Made by a program: the position numbers and the translations under genes. From Streptomyces termitum (GTDB lineage Bacteria > Actinomycetota > Actinomycetes > Streptomycetales > Streptomycetaceae), in NCBI RefSeq assembly GCF_014650175.1, contig NZ_BMUL01000012.1:1-64000 (forward strand): a DNA stretch of 64,000 bases, given 5' to 3'. Shown here one piece after another: positions 1 through 8,270 of this stretch. The notes under the pieces are model-generated. The model was not told the DNA's origin. It made no database searches and saw only the letters and a list, made by a program, of their open reading frames with translations. Position 1 is the stretch's first letter, and every line of letters starts with the position of its first letter.

Positions 1-201
1 GCGGGTGCCTCGGACGGCGGTGAGGGAGCGGGCGGTGAGGGCGGGGGTGGGGGCGGGGCCCGGCGTGGGGCCGGGGTCCGGCGTGGGGGTGGCGTCCGGG
101 GTGGGGGCGGTGCCGGGGGTCGTGCCTGCTGTCGTGTCGGCGGGAGGGGTGTCGGAGGGGTCGGGGGGCTCCGGGGGTTCGCTGCGCGGGTAATTCATCA
201 T
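1..201 (-). CDS. N-terminal part of a Pro/Thr-rich protein (partial)
   Basis: The reverse strand is open from an ATG at 201 (a second in-frame ATG is at 198) to the window edge, so only about 67 residues are visible. They begin MMNYPRSEPPEPP and continue as Pro, Thr, Asp and Gly repeats of the PTPDPG type, an extended low-complexity tail, before the more ordinary segment ALTARSLTAVRGTR. Such N-termini are common on actinobacterial membrane and envelope proteins, but the functional domain is outside the window and I cannot name it. I see no Shine-Dalgarno sequence and no leaderless -10 before the start. The forward strand is also open here, but it encodes only Gly/Val repeats and is taken as a shadow. 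Confidence 0.55.
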   Translation of the reverse strand, partial: MMNYPRSEPPEPPDPSDTPPADTTAGTTPGTAPTPDATPTPDPGPTPGPAPTPALTARSLTAVRGTR

Positions 202-223
202 GTGTTGAATTGTGGGGACGGAA

Positions 224-253
224 AAGCCCCCGCGTCAAGGATCGCGGGGGCTT
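224..253 (-). terminator. Intrinsic terminator of the small membrane protein gene
   Basis: Perfect 11-bp inverted repeat (AAGCCCCCGCG / CGCGGGGGCTT) with an 8-nt loop. On the reverse strand it is followed by TTTTC, giving the U-tract of a factor-independent terminator. It lies 33 nt after the stop of the 286-792 gene and just before the start of the next reverse-strand gene. Confidence 0.85.
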
Positions 254-285
254 CGGAAGGGTGGCGGGGGCGTGCCCCGGCGCGT

Positions 286-792
286 TCAGGAGCGCTTGGG
301 CTTCTTGCGCGCGGCGGGGTTCCCCGTACGGGTGGTGCGGCGCTTCTCGTGGCGGGTGCGGGCCGCCTCGTACTCCGCGCGGCGGAGCTTCTCGCCGGGG
401 GCCTCCACGAGGCACCGGAGGGCGTACGCGAGGAGGCCGCCGATGAAACCGATCGCCTTCAGGGTGCGCAGCGAGTCCTCGCGCGCCTGGTCGGCCGGGC
501 GGCGGCCGAAGCCCTCCCAGGTCCTGGCGAAGGCGATGGCCGAGCAGATCGCGAACATCACGATCATCAGGATGCTGACGAGGCCGCCCACGTCGGCGAC
601 CTCAAGCCCCTGATAGGCGAAGCGCAGCACGAACGCGCCCGCGACGGCCGCCGCCAGCGCGCCGACGGCGAGGCCAGCGCGGCGCGCTCCGTAATGACCG
701 CTGTGGTCGACCCAGGTCGTTCCGAAGAAACGGATCTCCTCGGGCTGGGGTCCGCTGGTGCCGGTCCGGGGGGTCTGCTTGTCCTCGCTCAC
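286..792 (-). CDS. Conserved three-helix membrane protein
   Basis: 168 residues. A polar N-terminus (to about 38) with the segment EIRFFGTTWVDHSGHYGARRAG leads into three hydrophobic helices at about 39-58, 69-89 and 111-128, then a very basic tail (RHEKRR..ARKKPKRS) that probably lies on the cytoplasmic face. I know proteins of this shape only as uncharacterised streptomycete membrane proteins and assign no function. The GTG start is supported by GATAAT at 800-805 ending exactly 7 nt upstream, a leaderless arrangement. It is followed by a strong terminator and stands alone. Confidence 0.8.
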   Translation of the reverse strand: MSEDKQTPRTGTSGPQPEEIRFFGTTWVDHSGHYGARRAGLAVGALAAAVAGAFVLRFAYQGLEVADVGGLVSILMIVMFAICSAIAFARTWEGFGRRPADQAREDSLRTLKAIGFIGGLLAYALRCLVEAPGEKLRRAEYEAARTRHEKRRTTRTGNPAARKKPKRS

Positions 793-799
793 GAGGTCG

Positions 800-805
800 A
801 TTATC
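800..805 (-). promoter_or_regulatory. -10 element, leaderless start at 792
   Basis: GATAAT on the reverse strand, 7 nt before the GTG at 792. A transcript from it would begin at or next to the start codon. I see no good -35. Confidence 0.55.
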
Positions 806-841
806 CCCGGACCGGCCCGGAGCCGGTCGAGGCGAAGGTCC

Positions 842-1096
842 TCAGGCGCAGCGCGGCGCCACGTAGCCGTCGCTGCCGGTCCGCACGTACGAGTCGGAGA
901 CGTACTGGCCCGCGCCGATGCTGTCCCAGACGCAGCTGGTCCCGTACGGTCCGGTGACCCACTCGCCCGGCTTCTGGCAGTGGACCGGGACGGTCGCGCC
1001 CTCCGCGAGCACCCGGACGACCGGGTAGTGGGTGCCCGGACCCGAGCGGACGTTGAGCCGGTAGCCCGGTGCCACCGGGTAGTACTTCACCGCCAT
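842..1096 (-). CDS. Small bacterial SH3-domain protein
   Basis: 84 residues that are almost entirely one bacterial SH3 (SH3_3-like) domain. The signature is LNVRSGPGT at about 14-22, then YPVVRVLAEGATVPVHCQ, GPYGTSCVWDSI and GQYVSDSYVRTGSDG. Bacterial SH3 domains usually bind cell-wall peptide or other proteins. There is no signal peptide, so secretion is not evident. The ATG at 1096 follows an AGGGGGG Shine-Dalgarno about 7 nt upstream. Three Cys (in VHCQ, TSCVW and the C-terminal RCA) could form disulfides if it is exported by another route. It is monocistronic and divergent from the kinase gene. Confidence 0.8.
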   Translation of the reverse strand: MAVKYYPVAPGYRLNVRSGPGTHYPVVRVLAEGATVPVHCQKPGEWVTGPYGTSCVWDSIGAGQYVSDSYVRTGSDGYVAPRCA

Positions 1097-1173
1097 GATG
1101 TTCCCCCCTTGGCTTCACTCTGTGCGACGCGCGCAGGCTAGCAAGCTCCTCCGTCATACCCGGCACCATCGAC

Positions 1174-1179
1174 TAGGCT
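1174..1179 (+). promoter_or_regulatory. -10 element of the Ser/Thr kinase gene
   Basis: TAGGCT, with a predicted start near 1186. The 5' leader then contains the palindrome CACGCGCGCGTG (1192-1203) and the GGGGG Shine-Dalgarno before the ATG at 1237. Confidence 0.45.
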
Positions 1180-1236
1180 CCTCGCGTCGCGCACGCGCGC
1201 GTGGACGAAACGAGCGGAACCACACGGGGGTGGGAG

Positions 1237-3489
1237 ATGCCGCCGTTGAGCAGGAGCGACGCCGGTCTGGGCGCCGAGGGTCCCGAGTACGCCGGTGAGT
1301 ACCGGCTCCAGGCGGTGCTCGGCGCGGGCGGCATGGGGGTGGTCCACCTGGCCGCCTCGCCGTCCGGGCTGCGGCTCGCGGTGAAGGTGGTGCACGCGCG
1401 CCACGCGGAGGATCCCGACTTCCGGGCCCGCTTCCGGCAGGAGGTGGCCGCCGCCCGCCGGGTCAGCGGCGCCTTCACCGCCCCGGTCGTGGACGCCGAC
1501 CCGGACGCCGCGCTGCCCTGGATGGCGACCCTCTACGTGCCCGGCCCCACCCTCGCCGACCAGGTGCGCCAGCGCGGCCCGCTCTCCCCCGCCGCCCTGC
1601 GGCGGCTGACCGCCGGGCTCGCCGAGGCGCTGCGCGACATCCACCGCGCGGGGGTGGTGCACCGGGACCTCAAGCCGAGCAACGTGCTCCTCACCGACGC
1701 CGGCCCCAAGGTCATCGATTTCGGCATCTCCCGGCCCGTCGACAGCGATCTGCACACGGAGACCGGGAAGCTGATCGGCTCGCCGCCGTTCATGGCGCCC
1801 GAGCAGTTCCAGCGGCCCCGCGAGGTCGGTCCGGCCGCCGACGTCTTCGCGCTCGGCTCGGTGCTGGTGCACGCGGCGACCGGGCACGGGCCCTTCGACT
1901 CCGACAGCCCGTACATCGTGGCCTACCAGGTGGTGCACGACGAGGCGGACCTCACCGGGGTCCCCGCCGACCTCGCGCCGCTGGTCGCGCGCTGCCTGGC
2001 GAAGGACCCCGGGCTGCGGCCCACCCCCGCCGAGATCATGACGGCGCTGCTGCCGCCCTCGTACGAGGCGGAAGCCTTCATACCGGCACAGCGGCGGCGG
2101 CCCGCGCTGCCGGCGGACGCGGACCCGGACGCGCCGGAGGCCGTGGCGGCGGGCGGGTACGGGGCCGGTGGCGGCTTCGGGGGCGGAAGCGGGGCCGGGG
2201 GCGGGGCCGGATTCGGGGGCGGGGTCGGGGACACCGCCACCCGGGACGCCGCGCCCGGCGTCCCCCCGCGCCGCCGGTCCCGGCTCGTCCCGCGCCTGAC
2301 CGTCTCCGCCGCCGCCGTCCTCGTCCTCGCCGGGGCCGGGGCGTACGCGGCGCTGCGCCCGGCCGGGTCCGCCGTCGGGCCGCCCGCCCACCCGGACGAG
2401 GTCGCCACCGCCGTCGACGGCTGGCGCACCCCGCTCCAGGAGCACGGCGACCCCGCCGCCCCGGCCTGCGTCCACACCACCGGCTCCCTCTACTGCGCGG
2501 CGCGCGGCGTGGTGCTCGCCCGGCTCGACCCGGCGACCGGGGAGGTCCTGTGGAAGCGGACCGGGCCCGTCGACGAGGAGCCGCCGGACGCGCCCGCGCC
2601 GCTCGCCGACGGGACCGGCCCGCTGGTCGGTGCCGCCCCGAGGACCGGTCCCCTGCGCGCGTACGGGGCGGGCGACGGGACGCCCGGCTGGACCGCGCGC
2701 GCGGAGCGGCCGGAGACGTACCACCCGGCCGGGCGGACCGTCGTCCTCTCCGACGGGCTGGGCGCGCTGCGGGGGCTCGACGCGCGCGCCGGGACCCAGC
2801 GGTGGGCGCACCGGGTGGGTGGCGGTTTCGAGACGCCGGTCGTCGGCGCGTACGACGCCCCGAGCGGGCTGCTCGCCCTCTCCGAGATCTCCGCCGACGG
2901 GCGCCGCACGCGTGTGGGGGCGCTGCGGCCCGACACCGGGGCGGTCGCCTGGAGCCGGGTGCTGGACGGGGACCTCGTCCCGGTCGGCCGCACCGGCGAC
3001 GGCACCCTGGTGCTCGCCTCGCGCTACCAGGGCGACCTCGTCGACGGGCTGGTGCTGCTCGCCCCGGGCGGGGGCGGCACGGGCCCGGTGCGGCGCGTCG
3101 CGCTCCAGGAGCGGATGCCGCTCGGCGGGGTGGTGGTGCGCGGCACGGTCGCCTACCTGCTCTCCCCGGAGGGGCGGCTGCTCGCCCTCGACACGGCGCC
3201 GGAGCGGGGGCGCCCGCTGTGGGGGCTGGAGACGGGCGCCTCGAACGTCTCCCGGCCGGTGGCCGGACCCGGCGACCGGCTGTACCTGTCGGCGGCGGAC
3301 GGGCGCCTGTTCGCCGTGGACACCGCGCGCGGCGCGGTCCTCGGCCAGACCCGGCCCCGGATGGGCGACGGCCGCCTCGGGTACGCCGCCCAGGTCCCGG
3401 CCCCCGTCGTCGCCGGCGACCGCGTCTTCGGCACCGCCCCCGACGGCTCGGTCTTCGCGGTGGACGGCCGCGCGGCGGAGTCCTGGTAG
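1237..3489 (+). CDS. Membrane Ser/Thr protein kinase with PQQ-repeat sensor domain
   Basis: 750 residues from ATG 1237, chosen over a GTG 12 codons upstream because GGGGG lies 6 nt before it and MPPL.. is a usual opening for these kinases. The Hanks-type kinase domain has the glycine loop GAGGMG (29-34), the ATP lysine K50, HRD (132-134), DFG (151-153) and APE (177-179), so it should be active. A Gly-rich linker (about 297-325) leads to one transmembrane helix (about 344-365). The extracellular part has repeated YLSPEGRLLALDT / LYLSAADGRLFAVDT blades, a PQQ-type beta-propeller. The ligand is unknown. The architecture suggests an envelope or nutrient sensor that phosphorylates cytoplasmic proteins. 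It converges on ilvD. Confidence 0.9.
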   Translation: MPPLSRSDAGLGAEGPEYAGEYRLQAVLGAGGMGVVHLAASPSGLRLAVKVVHARHAEDPDFRARFRQEVAAARRVSGAFTAPVVDADPDAALPWMATLYVPGPTLADQVRQRGPLSPAALRRLTAGLAEALRDIHRAGVVHRDLKPSNVLLTDAGPKVIDFGISRPVDSDLHTETGKLIGSPPFMAPEQFQRPREVGPAADVFALGSVLVHAATGHGPFDSDSPYIVAYQVVHDEADLTGVPADLAPLVARCLAKDPGLRPTPAEIMTALLPPSYEAEAFIPAQRRRPALPADADPDAPEAVAAGGYGAGGGFGGGSGAGGGAGFGGGVGDTATRDAAPGVPPRRRSRLVPRLTVSAAAVLVLAGAGAYAALRPAGSAVGPPAHPDEVATAVDGWRTPLQEHGDPAAPACVHTTGSLYCAARGVVLARLDPATGEVLWKRTGPVDEEPPDAPAPLADGTGPLVGAAPRTGPLRAYGAGDGTPGWTARAERPETYHPAGRTVVLSDGLGALRGLDARAGTQRWAHRVGGGFETPVVGAYDAPSGLLALSEISADGRRTRVGALRPDTGAVAWSRVLDGDLVPVGRTGDGTLVLASRYQGDLVDGLVLLAPGGGGTGPVRRVALQERMPLGGVVVRGTVAYLLSPEGRLLALDTAPERGRPLWGLETGASNVSRPVAGPGDRLYLSAADGRLFAVDTARGAVLGQTRPRMGDGRLGYAAQVPAPVVAGDRVFGTAPDGSVFAVDGRAAESW

Positions 3490-3508
3490 AAGCGGGACTT
3501 TTCGAGCG

Positions 3509-3632
3509 GTACGCGCGCGGGGCGGCGTTTCCGGTGGCTGTACGGGGGGCGGGGCGGCGTTTCCGGGAGCCGTACGGAGTCGCACGCGCGCGGGGCGGCG
3601 TTTTCGGCGGTCGTACGCGCGCGGGCGCGGGG
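3509..3632. repeat. Tandem GTACGCGCGCGGGG-type intergenic repeats, locus A
   Basis: About 3.5 degenerate units starting at 3509, 3540, 3572 and 3613. Each begins GTACG, and the first three carry GCGGGGCGGCGTTT followed by CCGG or TCGG. Spacing is 31, 32 and 41 bp, the third unit having an extra GAGTCGCAC. The array fills the gap between the convergent kinase and ilvD genes and runs into the hairpin at 3622-3660. A clearly related array lies at 20491-20590. Confidence 0.8.
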
Positions 3633-3660
3633 CGCGGAGGGGGTCCGCGGCCCGCGCCCG
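3622..3660. terminator. Probable bidirectional terminator hairpin
   Basis: A 16-bp stem (3622-3637 with 3645-3660) with one G-G mismatch and a 7-nt loop, between the convergent kinase and ilvD genes. There is no U-tract, as is frequent in Streptomyces. Confidence 0.55.
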
Positions 3661-3684
3661 GAGGTGCGGTGGGGAGGGGCGGGG

Positions 3685-5538
3685 TCAGCCGAGCCTGGAG
3701 ACGTCGCGGACGGCGCCCTTGTCGGCGCTGGTGGCCATGGCCGCGTAGGCGCGGAGGGCCGCCGAGACCTTCCGCTCGCGGTTCTTCGGGGCGTACACCC
3801 CGCCGAGGGCCTCGCGGCGGGCGGCGAGGGTCTCCTCGTCCACCAGCAGCTCGATCGAGCGGTTCGGGATGTCGATGCGGATGCGGTCGCCGTCCTCGAC
3901 CAGGGCGATGGTGCCGCCCGAGGCCGCCTCCGGGGAGGCGTGGCCGATGGAGAGGCCCGAGGTGCCGCCGGAGAAGCGGCCGTCGGTGACCAGGGCGCAG
4001 GTCTTGCCCAGGCCGCGGCCCTTGAGGAAGGAGGTCGGGTAGAGCATCTCCTGCATGCCGGGGCCACCCTTGGGGCCCTCGTAGCGGATGACGACCACGT
4101 CGCCGTCGGTGACCCGCTTGTTCAGGATCTTCTCGACGGCCTCCTCCTGCGACTCGCAGACGACGGCCGGGCCCTCGAAGGTCCAGATCGACTCGTCGAC
4201 GCCGGCGGTCTTCACGACGCAGCCGTCGGCGGCGAGGTTGCCGTGCAGGACGGCGAGGCCGCCGTCCTTCGAGTAGGCGTGGGCGGCGTCGCGGATGCAG
4301 CCGTTCGCCGCGTCGGTGTCGAGGCTCTGCCAGCGCTCGGACTGGGAGAAGGCGGTCGCGGAGCGGACGCAGCCGGGGGCCGCGTGGAACAGCTCGACGG
4401 CCTCCTCGGAGGCCGCGCCGCCGCGCACGTCCCAGGCGTCCAGCCACTCCTTGACGGAGCGGGAGTGCACGGAGTGGACGTCCTCGTTGAGGAGGCCCGC
4501 GCGGTACAGCTCGCCGAGGATGGCGGGGATGCCGCCGGCCCGGTGCACGTCCTCCATGTAGTACGTGCGGTCCTTGGCGACGTTCGGCGCGACCTTGGCG
4601 AGGCAGGGGACGCGGCGCGAGACCTCGTCCATGTCCGGCAGGCCGTAGTCGAGTTCGGCCTCCTGGGCGGCGGCCAGCAGGTGCAGGATCGTGTTGGTGG
4701 AGCCGCCCATGGCGATGTCGAGCGCCATGGCGTTCTCGAAGGCCGCGCGGGTGGCGATGGAGCGCGGCAGGACGGAGGCGTCGTCCTCGTCGTAGTACCG
4801 GCGGGTGATCTCGACGACCGTGCGGGCCGCGTTCTCGTACAGCGCGCGGCGGGCGGTGTGGGTGGCGAGGACGGAGCCGTTGCCGGGGAGGGAGAGGCCG
4901 ATGGCCTCGGTCAGGCAGTTCATCGAGTTGGCGGTGAACATGCCGGAACAGGAGCCGCAGGTCGGACAGGCGTTCTCCTCGATGCGGGAGATGTCCTCGT
5001 CCGAGATCTTCGGGTTCACCGCGTCGGAGATCGCGTCGACCAGGTCGAGGGTGCGGACCGAGCCGTCGACCAGGGTGGCGCGGCCGGACTCCATGGGGCC
5101 GCCGGAGACGAAGACCGTCGGGATGTTGAGGCGCAGGGCGGCCATCAGCATGCCGGGGGTGATCTTGTCGCAGTTGGAGACGCAGATCAGGGCGTCGGCG
5201 CAGTGCGCCTCGACCATGTACTCCACGCTGTCGGCGATCAGGTCGCGGGAGGGCAGGCTGTAGAGCATGCCGCCGTGGCCCATGGCGATGCCGTCGTCGA
5301 CGGCGATCGTGTTGAACTCGCGGGCGATGCCTCCGGCGGCGGTGATGGCCTCGGAGACGATCCGGCCGACCGGCTGGAGGTGGGTGTGGCCGGGGACGAA
5401 CTCGGTGAAGGAGTTGGCGACCGCGATGATCGGCTTGCGGCCGATGTCCGCGCCCGGTACACCGGAGGCGCGCATAAGGGCGCGGGCGCCCGCCATGTTG
5501 CGGCCGTGGGTGACAGTGCGGGACCTCAGCTCGGGCAT
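3685..5538 (-). CDS. ilvD: Dihydroxy-acid dehydratase
   Basis: 617 residues, full length for IlvD (EC 4.2.1.9). It dehydrates 2,3-dihydroxyisovalerate and 2,3-dihydroxy-3-methylvalerate to the 2-oxo acids that precede valine, isoleucine and (via the former) leucine and pantothenate. The Fe-S region shows C123 in SNCDKITPGM and C191, C194 and C197 in CPTCGSCSGMFTANSMN, characteristic of the family. The ATG at 5538 follows GAGGAG about 9 nt upstream. It is a single-gene unit; its promoter region carries the palindrome at 5600-5612. Pantoate made from its valine-pathway product is what PanC, encoded at 36887, joins to beta-alanine. Confidence 0.97.
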   Translation of the reverse strand: MPELRSRTVTHGRNMAGARALMRASGVPGADIGRKPIIAVANSFTEFVPGHTHLQPVGRIVSEAITAAGGIAREFNTIAVDDGIAMGHGGMLYSLPSRDLIADSVEYMVEAHCADALICVSNCDKITPGMLMAALRLNIPTVFVSGGPMESGRATLVDGSVRTLDLVDAISDAVNPKISDEDISRIEENACPTCGSCSGMFTANSMNCLTEAIGLSLPGNGSVLATHTARRALYENAARTVVEITRRYYDEDDASVLPRSIATRAAFENAMALDIAMGGSTNTILHLLAAAQEAELDYGLPDMDEVSRRVPCLAKVAPNVAKDRTYYMEDVHRAGGIPAILGELYRAGLLNEDVHSVHSRSVKEWLDAWDVRGGAASEEAVELFHAAPGCVRSATAFSQSERWQSLDTDAANGCIRDAAHAYSKDGGLAVLHGNLAADGCVVKTAGVDESIWTFEGPAVVCESQEEAVEKILNKRVTDGDVVVIRYEGPKGGPGMQEMLYPTSFLKGRGLGKTCALVTDGRFSGGTSGLSIGHASPEAASGGTIALVEDGDRIRIDIPNRSIELLVDEETLAARREALGGVYAPKNRERKVSAALRAYAAMATSADKGAVRDVSRLG

Positions 5539-5574
5539 CGTCGCTCGCTCCTCGTGATGGATGTGCTTGCCCCG

Positions 5575-5612
5575 AGCGTACGCCGCCGCTCCAAGATCTG
5601 GACATGGTGTCC
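5575..5612 (-). promoter_or_regulatory. ilvD promoter with a palindrome at the -35
   Basis: On the reverse strand TACGCT (5580-5575) is a plausible -10. The -35 position, about 17 nt further upstream, falls in GGACA-TGG-TGTCC (5600-5612), a 5-bp inverted repeat with a 3-bp centre. A regulator bound there would block RNA polymerase. No known family is assigned. Confidence 0.4.
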
Positions 5613-5718
5613 GGCATGCGGGACGGGATTCCAGGGTCCGGTCAGGGTCCGGAGGGGTCTCCGGCGGGGCCGGCCAGGACGCGGTCAGGGCCCGGCCGGG
5701 GCCGTCGGGACCCGGGGA

Positions 5719-6348
5719 TCACGGAGTGCGGAGGTCCGGGGCCGTCAGGTACCGCTGGAGGGTCGGGGCGACCTCCGCCACGATCCGCTCCGGGTCCTCC
5801 GAGGCCAGCGGCTCCACCCGGATCACGTACCGCAGGAGCACGATCCCCATCATCTGGGAGGCGGCCAGCTCCGCCCGGAACTTCGGATCCGGTACGGCGA
5901 GGCCGTCCGCGACCCGCTCCAGGAGGCGGCGCAGCACGAAGCCCCGCAGCACCTTCGCCGCCGCCTCGTGGGTGACGGCGGAGCGGATGACGGCGAGCAG
6001 CGGGGCCCGGGTGGCCGGGTTCTCCCAGATGCCGACGAAGAAGCGGGCCAGCCGCTCGCCGACCGCGTCGCGCGGGCCGTCGAGGAGGGCGGGGACGACG
6101 AGGGCGGGCTCGAAGGAGACCTCGATCGCCGCCGCGAAGACCTCGTCCTTGGTGCCGAAGTAGTGGTGGACCAGGGCCGGATCGACCCCGGCGGCCTTGG
6201 CGATGCCGCGCACCGAGGTCTTGTCGTACCCGCGCTCGGCGAACTGCTCCCGGGCCGCCTCCAGGATGCGCTCGCGCGCGCCGGGGCCGGTGTCGTCGGC
6301 GGCGGCGCGGGCCGGGCGGCCCCGGCGCCGGGGCGCTTCGGCGCTCAC
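5719..6348 (-). CDS. TetR-family transcriptional regulator
   Basis: 209 residues. A basic N-terminal tail (VSAEAPRRRGRPARAAA) precedes a TetR helix-turn-helix at about 24-70 (ILEAAREQFAERGYDKTSVRGIA.., VHHYFGTKDEVFAAAI). The C-terminal part is all helical, as in TetR ligand and dimer domains; it resembles the class annotated TetR_C in actinobacteria. The GTG start overlaps the stop of the upstream sugar-isomerase-like gene as GTGA (6345-6348), so the two are translationally coupled and the regulator may respond to that pathway. The ligand is unknown. Confidence 0.88.
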   Translation of the reverse strand: MSAEAPRRRGRPARAAADDTGPGARERILEAAREQFAERGYDKTSVRGIAKAAGVDPALVHHYFGTKDEVFAAAIEVSFEPALVVPALLDGPRDAVGERLARFFVGIWENPATRAPLLAVIRSAVTHEAAAKVLRGFVLRRLLERVADGLAVPDPKFRAELAASQMMGIVLLRYVIRVEPLASEDPERIVAEVAPTLQRYLTAPDLRTP

Positions 6349-7169
6349 GCGCGCGTGCCCCGGGACGCCGCGGCGAGGTGGAGCCGGGTGAAGGCGAGCG
6401 CCTCGGCGAGGTCGGCCTCGCGTTCGGCGGAGGACATCGCGCGCCGGGTGTTGACCTCGATGACGACGTGCCCGTCGAAGCCGGTCGTGGCCAGCCGCTC
6501 CAGGACCTCGGCGCACGGCTGGACGCCGCGGCCGGGCACCAGGTGCTCGTCCTTGGCGGAGCCGCGCCCGTCGGCGAGGTGGAGGTGGCCGAGCCGGTCG
6601 CCCATGCGGTCGAGCATCGCGAGGGTGTCGGTGCGGGCGGTCGAGGTGTGCGACAGGTCCAGCGTGAAGTGCCGGTAGTCGTCCTTGGTGACGTCCCACT
6701 CGGGGGCGTACGCGAGCATCTCGCGGTCCTTGTACCGCCACGGGTACATGTTCTCGACGGCGAACCGGACGTCGGTCTCCCCGGCCATCCGCCCGATGCC
6801 GGTCACGAAGTCGCGCGCGTACTGGCGCTGCCAGCGGAACGGCGGGTGGACGACGACGGTGGAGGCGCCGAGCCGCTCGGCGGCGGCACGCGCGCGCTGG
6901 AGCTTGGTCCACGGGTCGGTGGACCAGACCCGCTGGGTGATGAGGAGGCAGGGGGCGTGCACGGCGAGGATCGGGACCCGGTGGTGGTCGGAGAGCCGGC
7001 GCAGGGCCTCGACGTCCTGGCTGACCGGGTCGGTCCACACCATGACCTCGACGCCGTCGTAGCCGAGGCGCGCGGCGACCTCGAAGGCCGTCGCCGTCGA
7101 CTCCGGGTAGACCGAGGCCGTCGACAGGGCGACCTTCGCATCCGGGACGCGCACCGCTGGTTCTGCCAC
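6345..7169 (-). CDS. Sugar phosphate isomerase/epimerase (TIM-barrel) family protein
   Basis: 274 residues from GTG 7169. Sequence features fit the xylose-isomerase-like TIM barrel (AP_endonuc_2): VALSTASVYPESTATAFEVAARLGYDGVEVMVW near the N-terminus, AVHAPCLL, VVHPPFRWQ, FAVENMYPW, FTLDLSHTS and LHLADGRG. The last blocks supply His, Glu and Asp residues that bind a divalent metal in relatives. The substrate is not evident. The open frame extends 30 codons further upstream, but 7169 is preferred because TACCCT ends exactly 7 nt before it and homologues begin with this AEPAVRVPDAK segment. It is transcribed with the TetR gene. Confidence 0.8.
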   Translation of the reverse strand: MAEPAVRVPDAKVALSTASVYPESTATAFEVAARLGYDGVEVMVWTDPVSQDVEALRRLSDHHRVPILAVHAPCLLITQRVWSTDPWTKLQRARAAAERLGASTVVVHPPFRWQRQYARDFVTGIGRMAGETDVRFAVENMYPWRYKDREMLAYAPEWDVTKDDYRHFTLDLSHTSTARTDTLAMLDRMGDRLGHLHLADGRGSAKDEHLVPGRGVQPCAEVLERLATTGFDGHVVIEVNTRRAMSSAEREADLAEALAFTRLHLAAASRGTRA

Positions 7170-7176
7170 GACAGAC

Positions 7177-7182
7177 AGGGTA
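7177..7182 (-). promoter_or_regulatory. -10 element, leaderless start at 7169
   Basis: TACCCT on the reverse strand, 7 nt before the GTG, with no Shine-Dalgarno. This decides the start of the isomerase-like gene. Confidence 0.6.
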
Positions 7183-7284
7183 CGGGGCGCGCCCGGGCGC
7201 GGGAGGGTGCTTCCCGTCACCCTCCGCGCGCCTCCGGGACGGCCGTTCTCGCGCGCCACGCGCGCGGGGTGCGCGGAAAGGGCG

Positions 7285-8229
7285 TCAGGCGTCCGCGAGG
7301 ACCGCGGGGAGGTGGTCGAGGCGGCGCAGGATGACGCCCTCGCGCAGCGCCCAGGGGCAGATCTCCAGCCGCTCGACGCCGAGGAGGTCCATGGCGCCCT
7401 CCGCGACCAGGGCGCCGGCGAGGAGCTGGCCGGCGCGGCCCTCGGAGACGCCGGGGAGGGCGGCGCGCTCGCCGCCGGGCATGGCGGCGAGGCGCGGCAC
7501 CCACTCCTCCAGGGCGCCGCGGGTGAGGATCCGCTCCACGTAGAGGCCCTCGCCGGAGCCGGGGGCGCCGGCGATGCGGGCGAGCTGCTTGAAGGTCTTG
7601 GAGGTGGCGACGACGTGGTCGGGCCGGCCGAAGCGGCTGAACTCGCCGACGGTGCGGGCGATCTGGGCGCGGACGTGGCGGCGCAGGGCCTTGACGTCGT
7701 CCTGGTCGGGCGGGTCGCCGGGCAGCCAGCCGGCGGTGAGGCGGCCCGCGCCGAGCGGCAGGGAGACGGCCGCGTCGGGGTCCTCGTCGATGCCGTACGC
7801 GACCTCCAGGGAGCCGCCGCCGATGTCGAGGAGGAGGAGCTTGCCGGAGGACCAGCCGAACCAGCGGCGGGCGGCCAGGAAGGTCAGCCGGGCCTCCTCG
7901 TCGCCGCTGAGGACCTGGAGGTCGACGCCGGTCTCCGCGCGGACCCGGGCGAGGACCTCGTCGGCGTTGGTGGCCTCGCGGACGGCCGAGGTGGCGAACG
8001 GCAGGACCTCTTCGCAGCCCTTGTCCTCGGCGGCCTGGAGGGCGTCCCGGACGGTCGCGGTGAGCCGCTCGACCCCGTCGGGGGCGATGGCCCCGCGCGC
8101 GTCGAGGAGTTCGGCGAGCCGCAGCTCGGCCTTGTGGGAGTGGGCGGGCAGCGGGCGCGCGCCGGGGTGCGCGTCCACCACCAGCAGGTGCACCGTGTTC
8201 GAACCGACGTCGAGGACTCCGAGTCTCAT
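7285..8229 (-). CDS. ppx: Ppx/GppA-family exopolyphosphatase
   Basis: 314 residues from ATG 8229. The actin/HSP70-like fold is shown by MRLGVLDVGSNTVHLLVVD (phosphate 1 loop), ATSAVREATN, and the phosphate 2 loop LLLLDIGGGSLEVAYG. These proteins remove phosphate from the ends of polyphosphate or convert pppGpp to ppGpp. The length matches the short actinobacterial Ppx without the C-terminal HD domain. An in-frame extension to 8277 exists, but the leaderless -10 (TAGCGT, 7 nt upstream) fixes 8229. It is divergent from the Cys-rich gene and shares a promoter region with it. Confidence 0.9.
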   Translation of the reverse strand: MRLGVLDVGSNTVHLLVVDAHPGARPLPAHSHKAELRLAELLDARGAIAPDGVERLTATVRDALQAAEDKGCEEVLPFATSAVREATNADEVLARVRAETGVDLQVLSGDEEARLTFLAARRWFGWSSGKLLLLDIGGGSLEVAYGIDEDPDAAVSLPLGAGRLTAGWLPGDPPDQDDVKALRRHVRAQIARTVGEFSRFGRPDHVVATSKTFKQLARIAGAPGSGEGLYVERILTRGALEEWVPRLAAMPGGERAALPGVSEGRAGQLLAGALVAEGAMDLLGVERLEICPWALREGVILRRLDHLPAVLADA

Positions 8230-8236
8230 GGCGGAA

Positions 8237-8263
8237 ACGCTACTGCGCGCACCCGCATACGCT
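8237..8263. promoter_or_regulatory. Two divergent leaderless -10 elements in 27 bp
   Basis: Reverse strand: TAGCGT (8242-8237), 7 nt before ATG 8229. Forward strand: TACGCT (8258-8263), 7 nt before GTG 8271. Each expected -35 (about 17 nt upstream) falls on or beside the other promoter's -10, so the polymerases should exclude one another. Confidence 0.6.
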
Positions 8264-8270
8264 TGGCGTT

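Noticed and set aside
1..193. Forward Gly/Val-rich frame at the window start
   Set aside because: The reverse strand gives a Pro/Thr-rich N-terminus typical of actinobacterial proteins; the forward product is a shadow of it.
2078..5617. Very long open frame on the reverse strand across the kinase end and ilvD
   Set aside because: It is Arg/Pro/Gly-rich in the pattern produced by reading high-GC genes in a wrong frame, and ilvD occupies the same strand in another frame with clear motifs.
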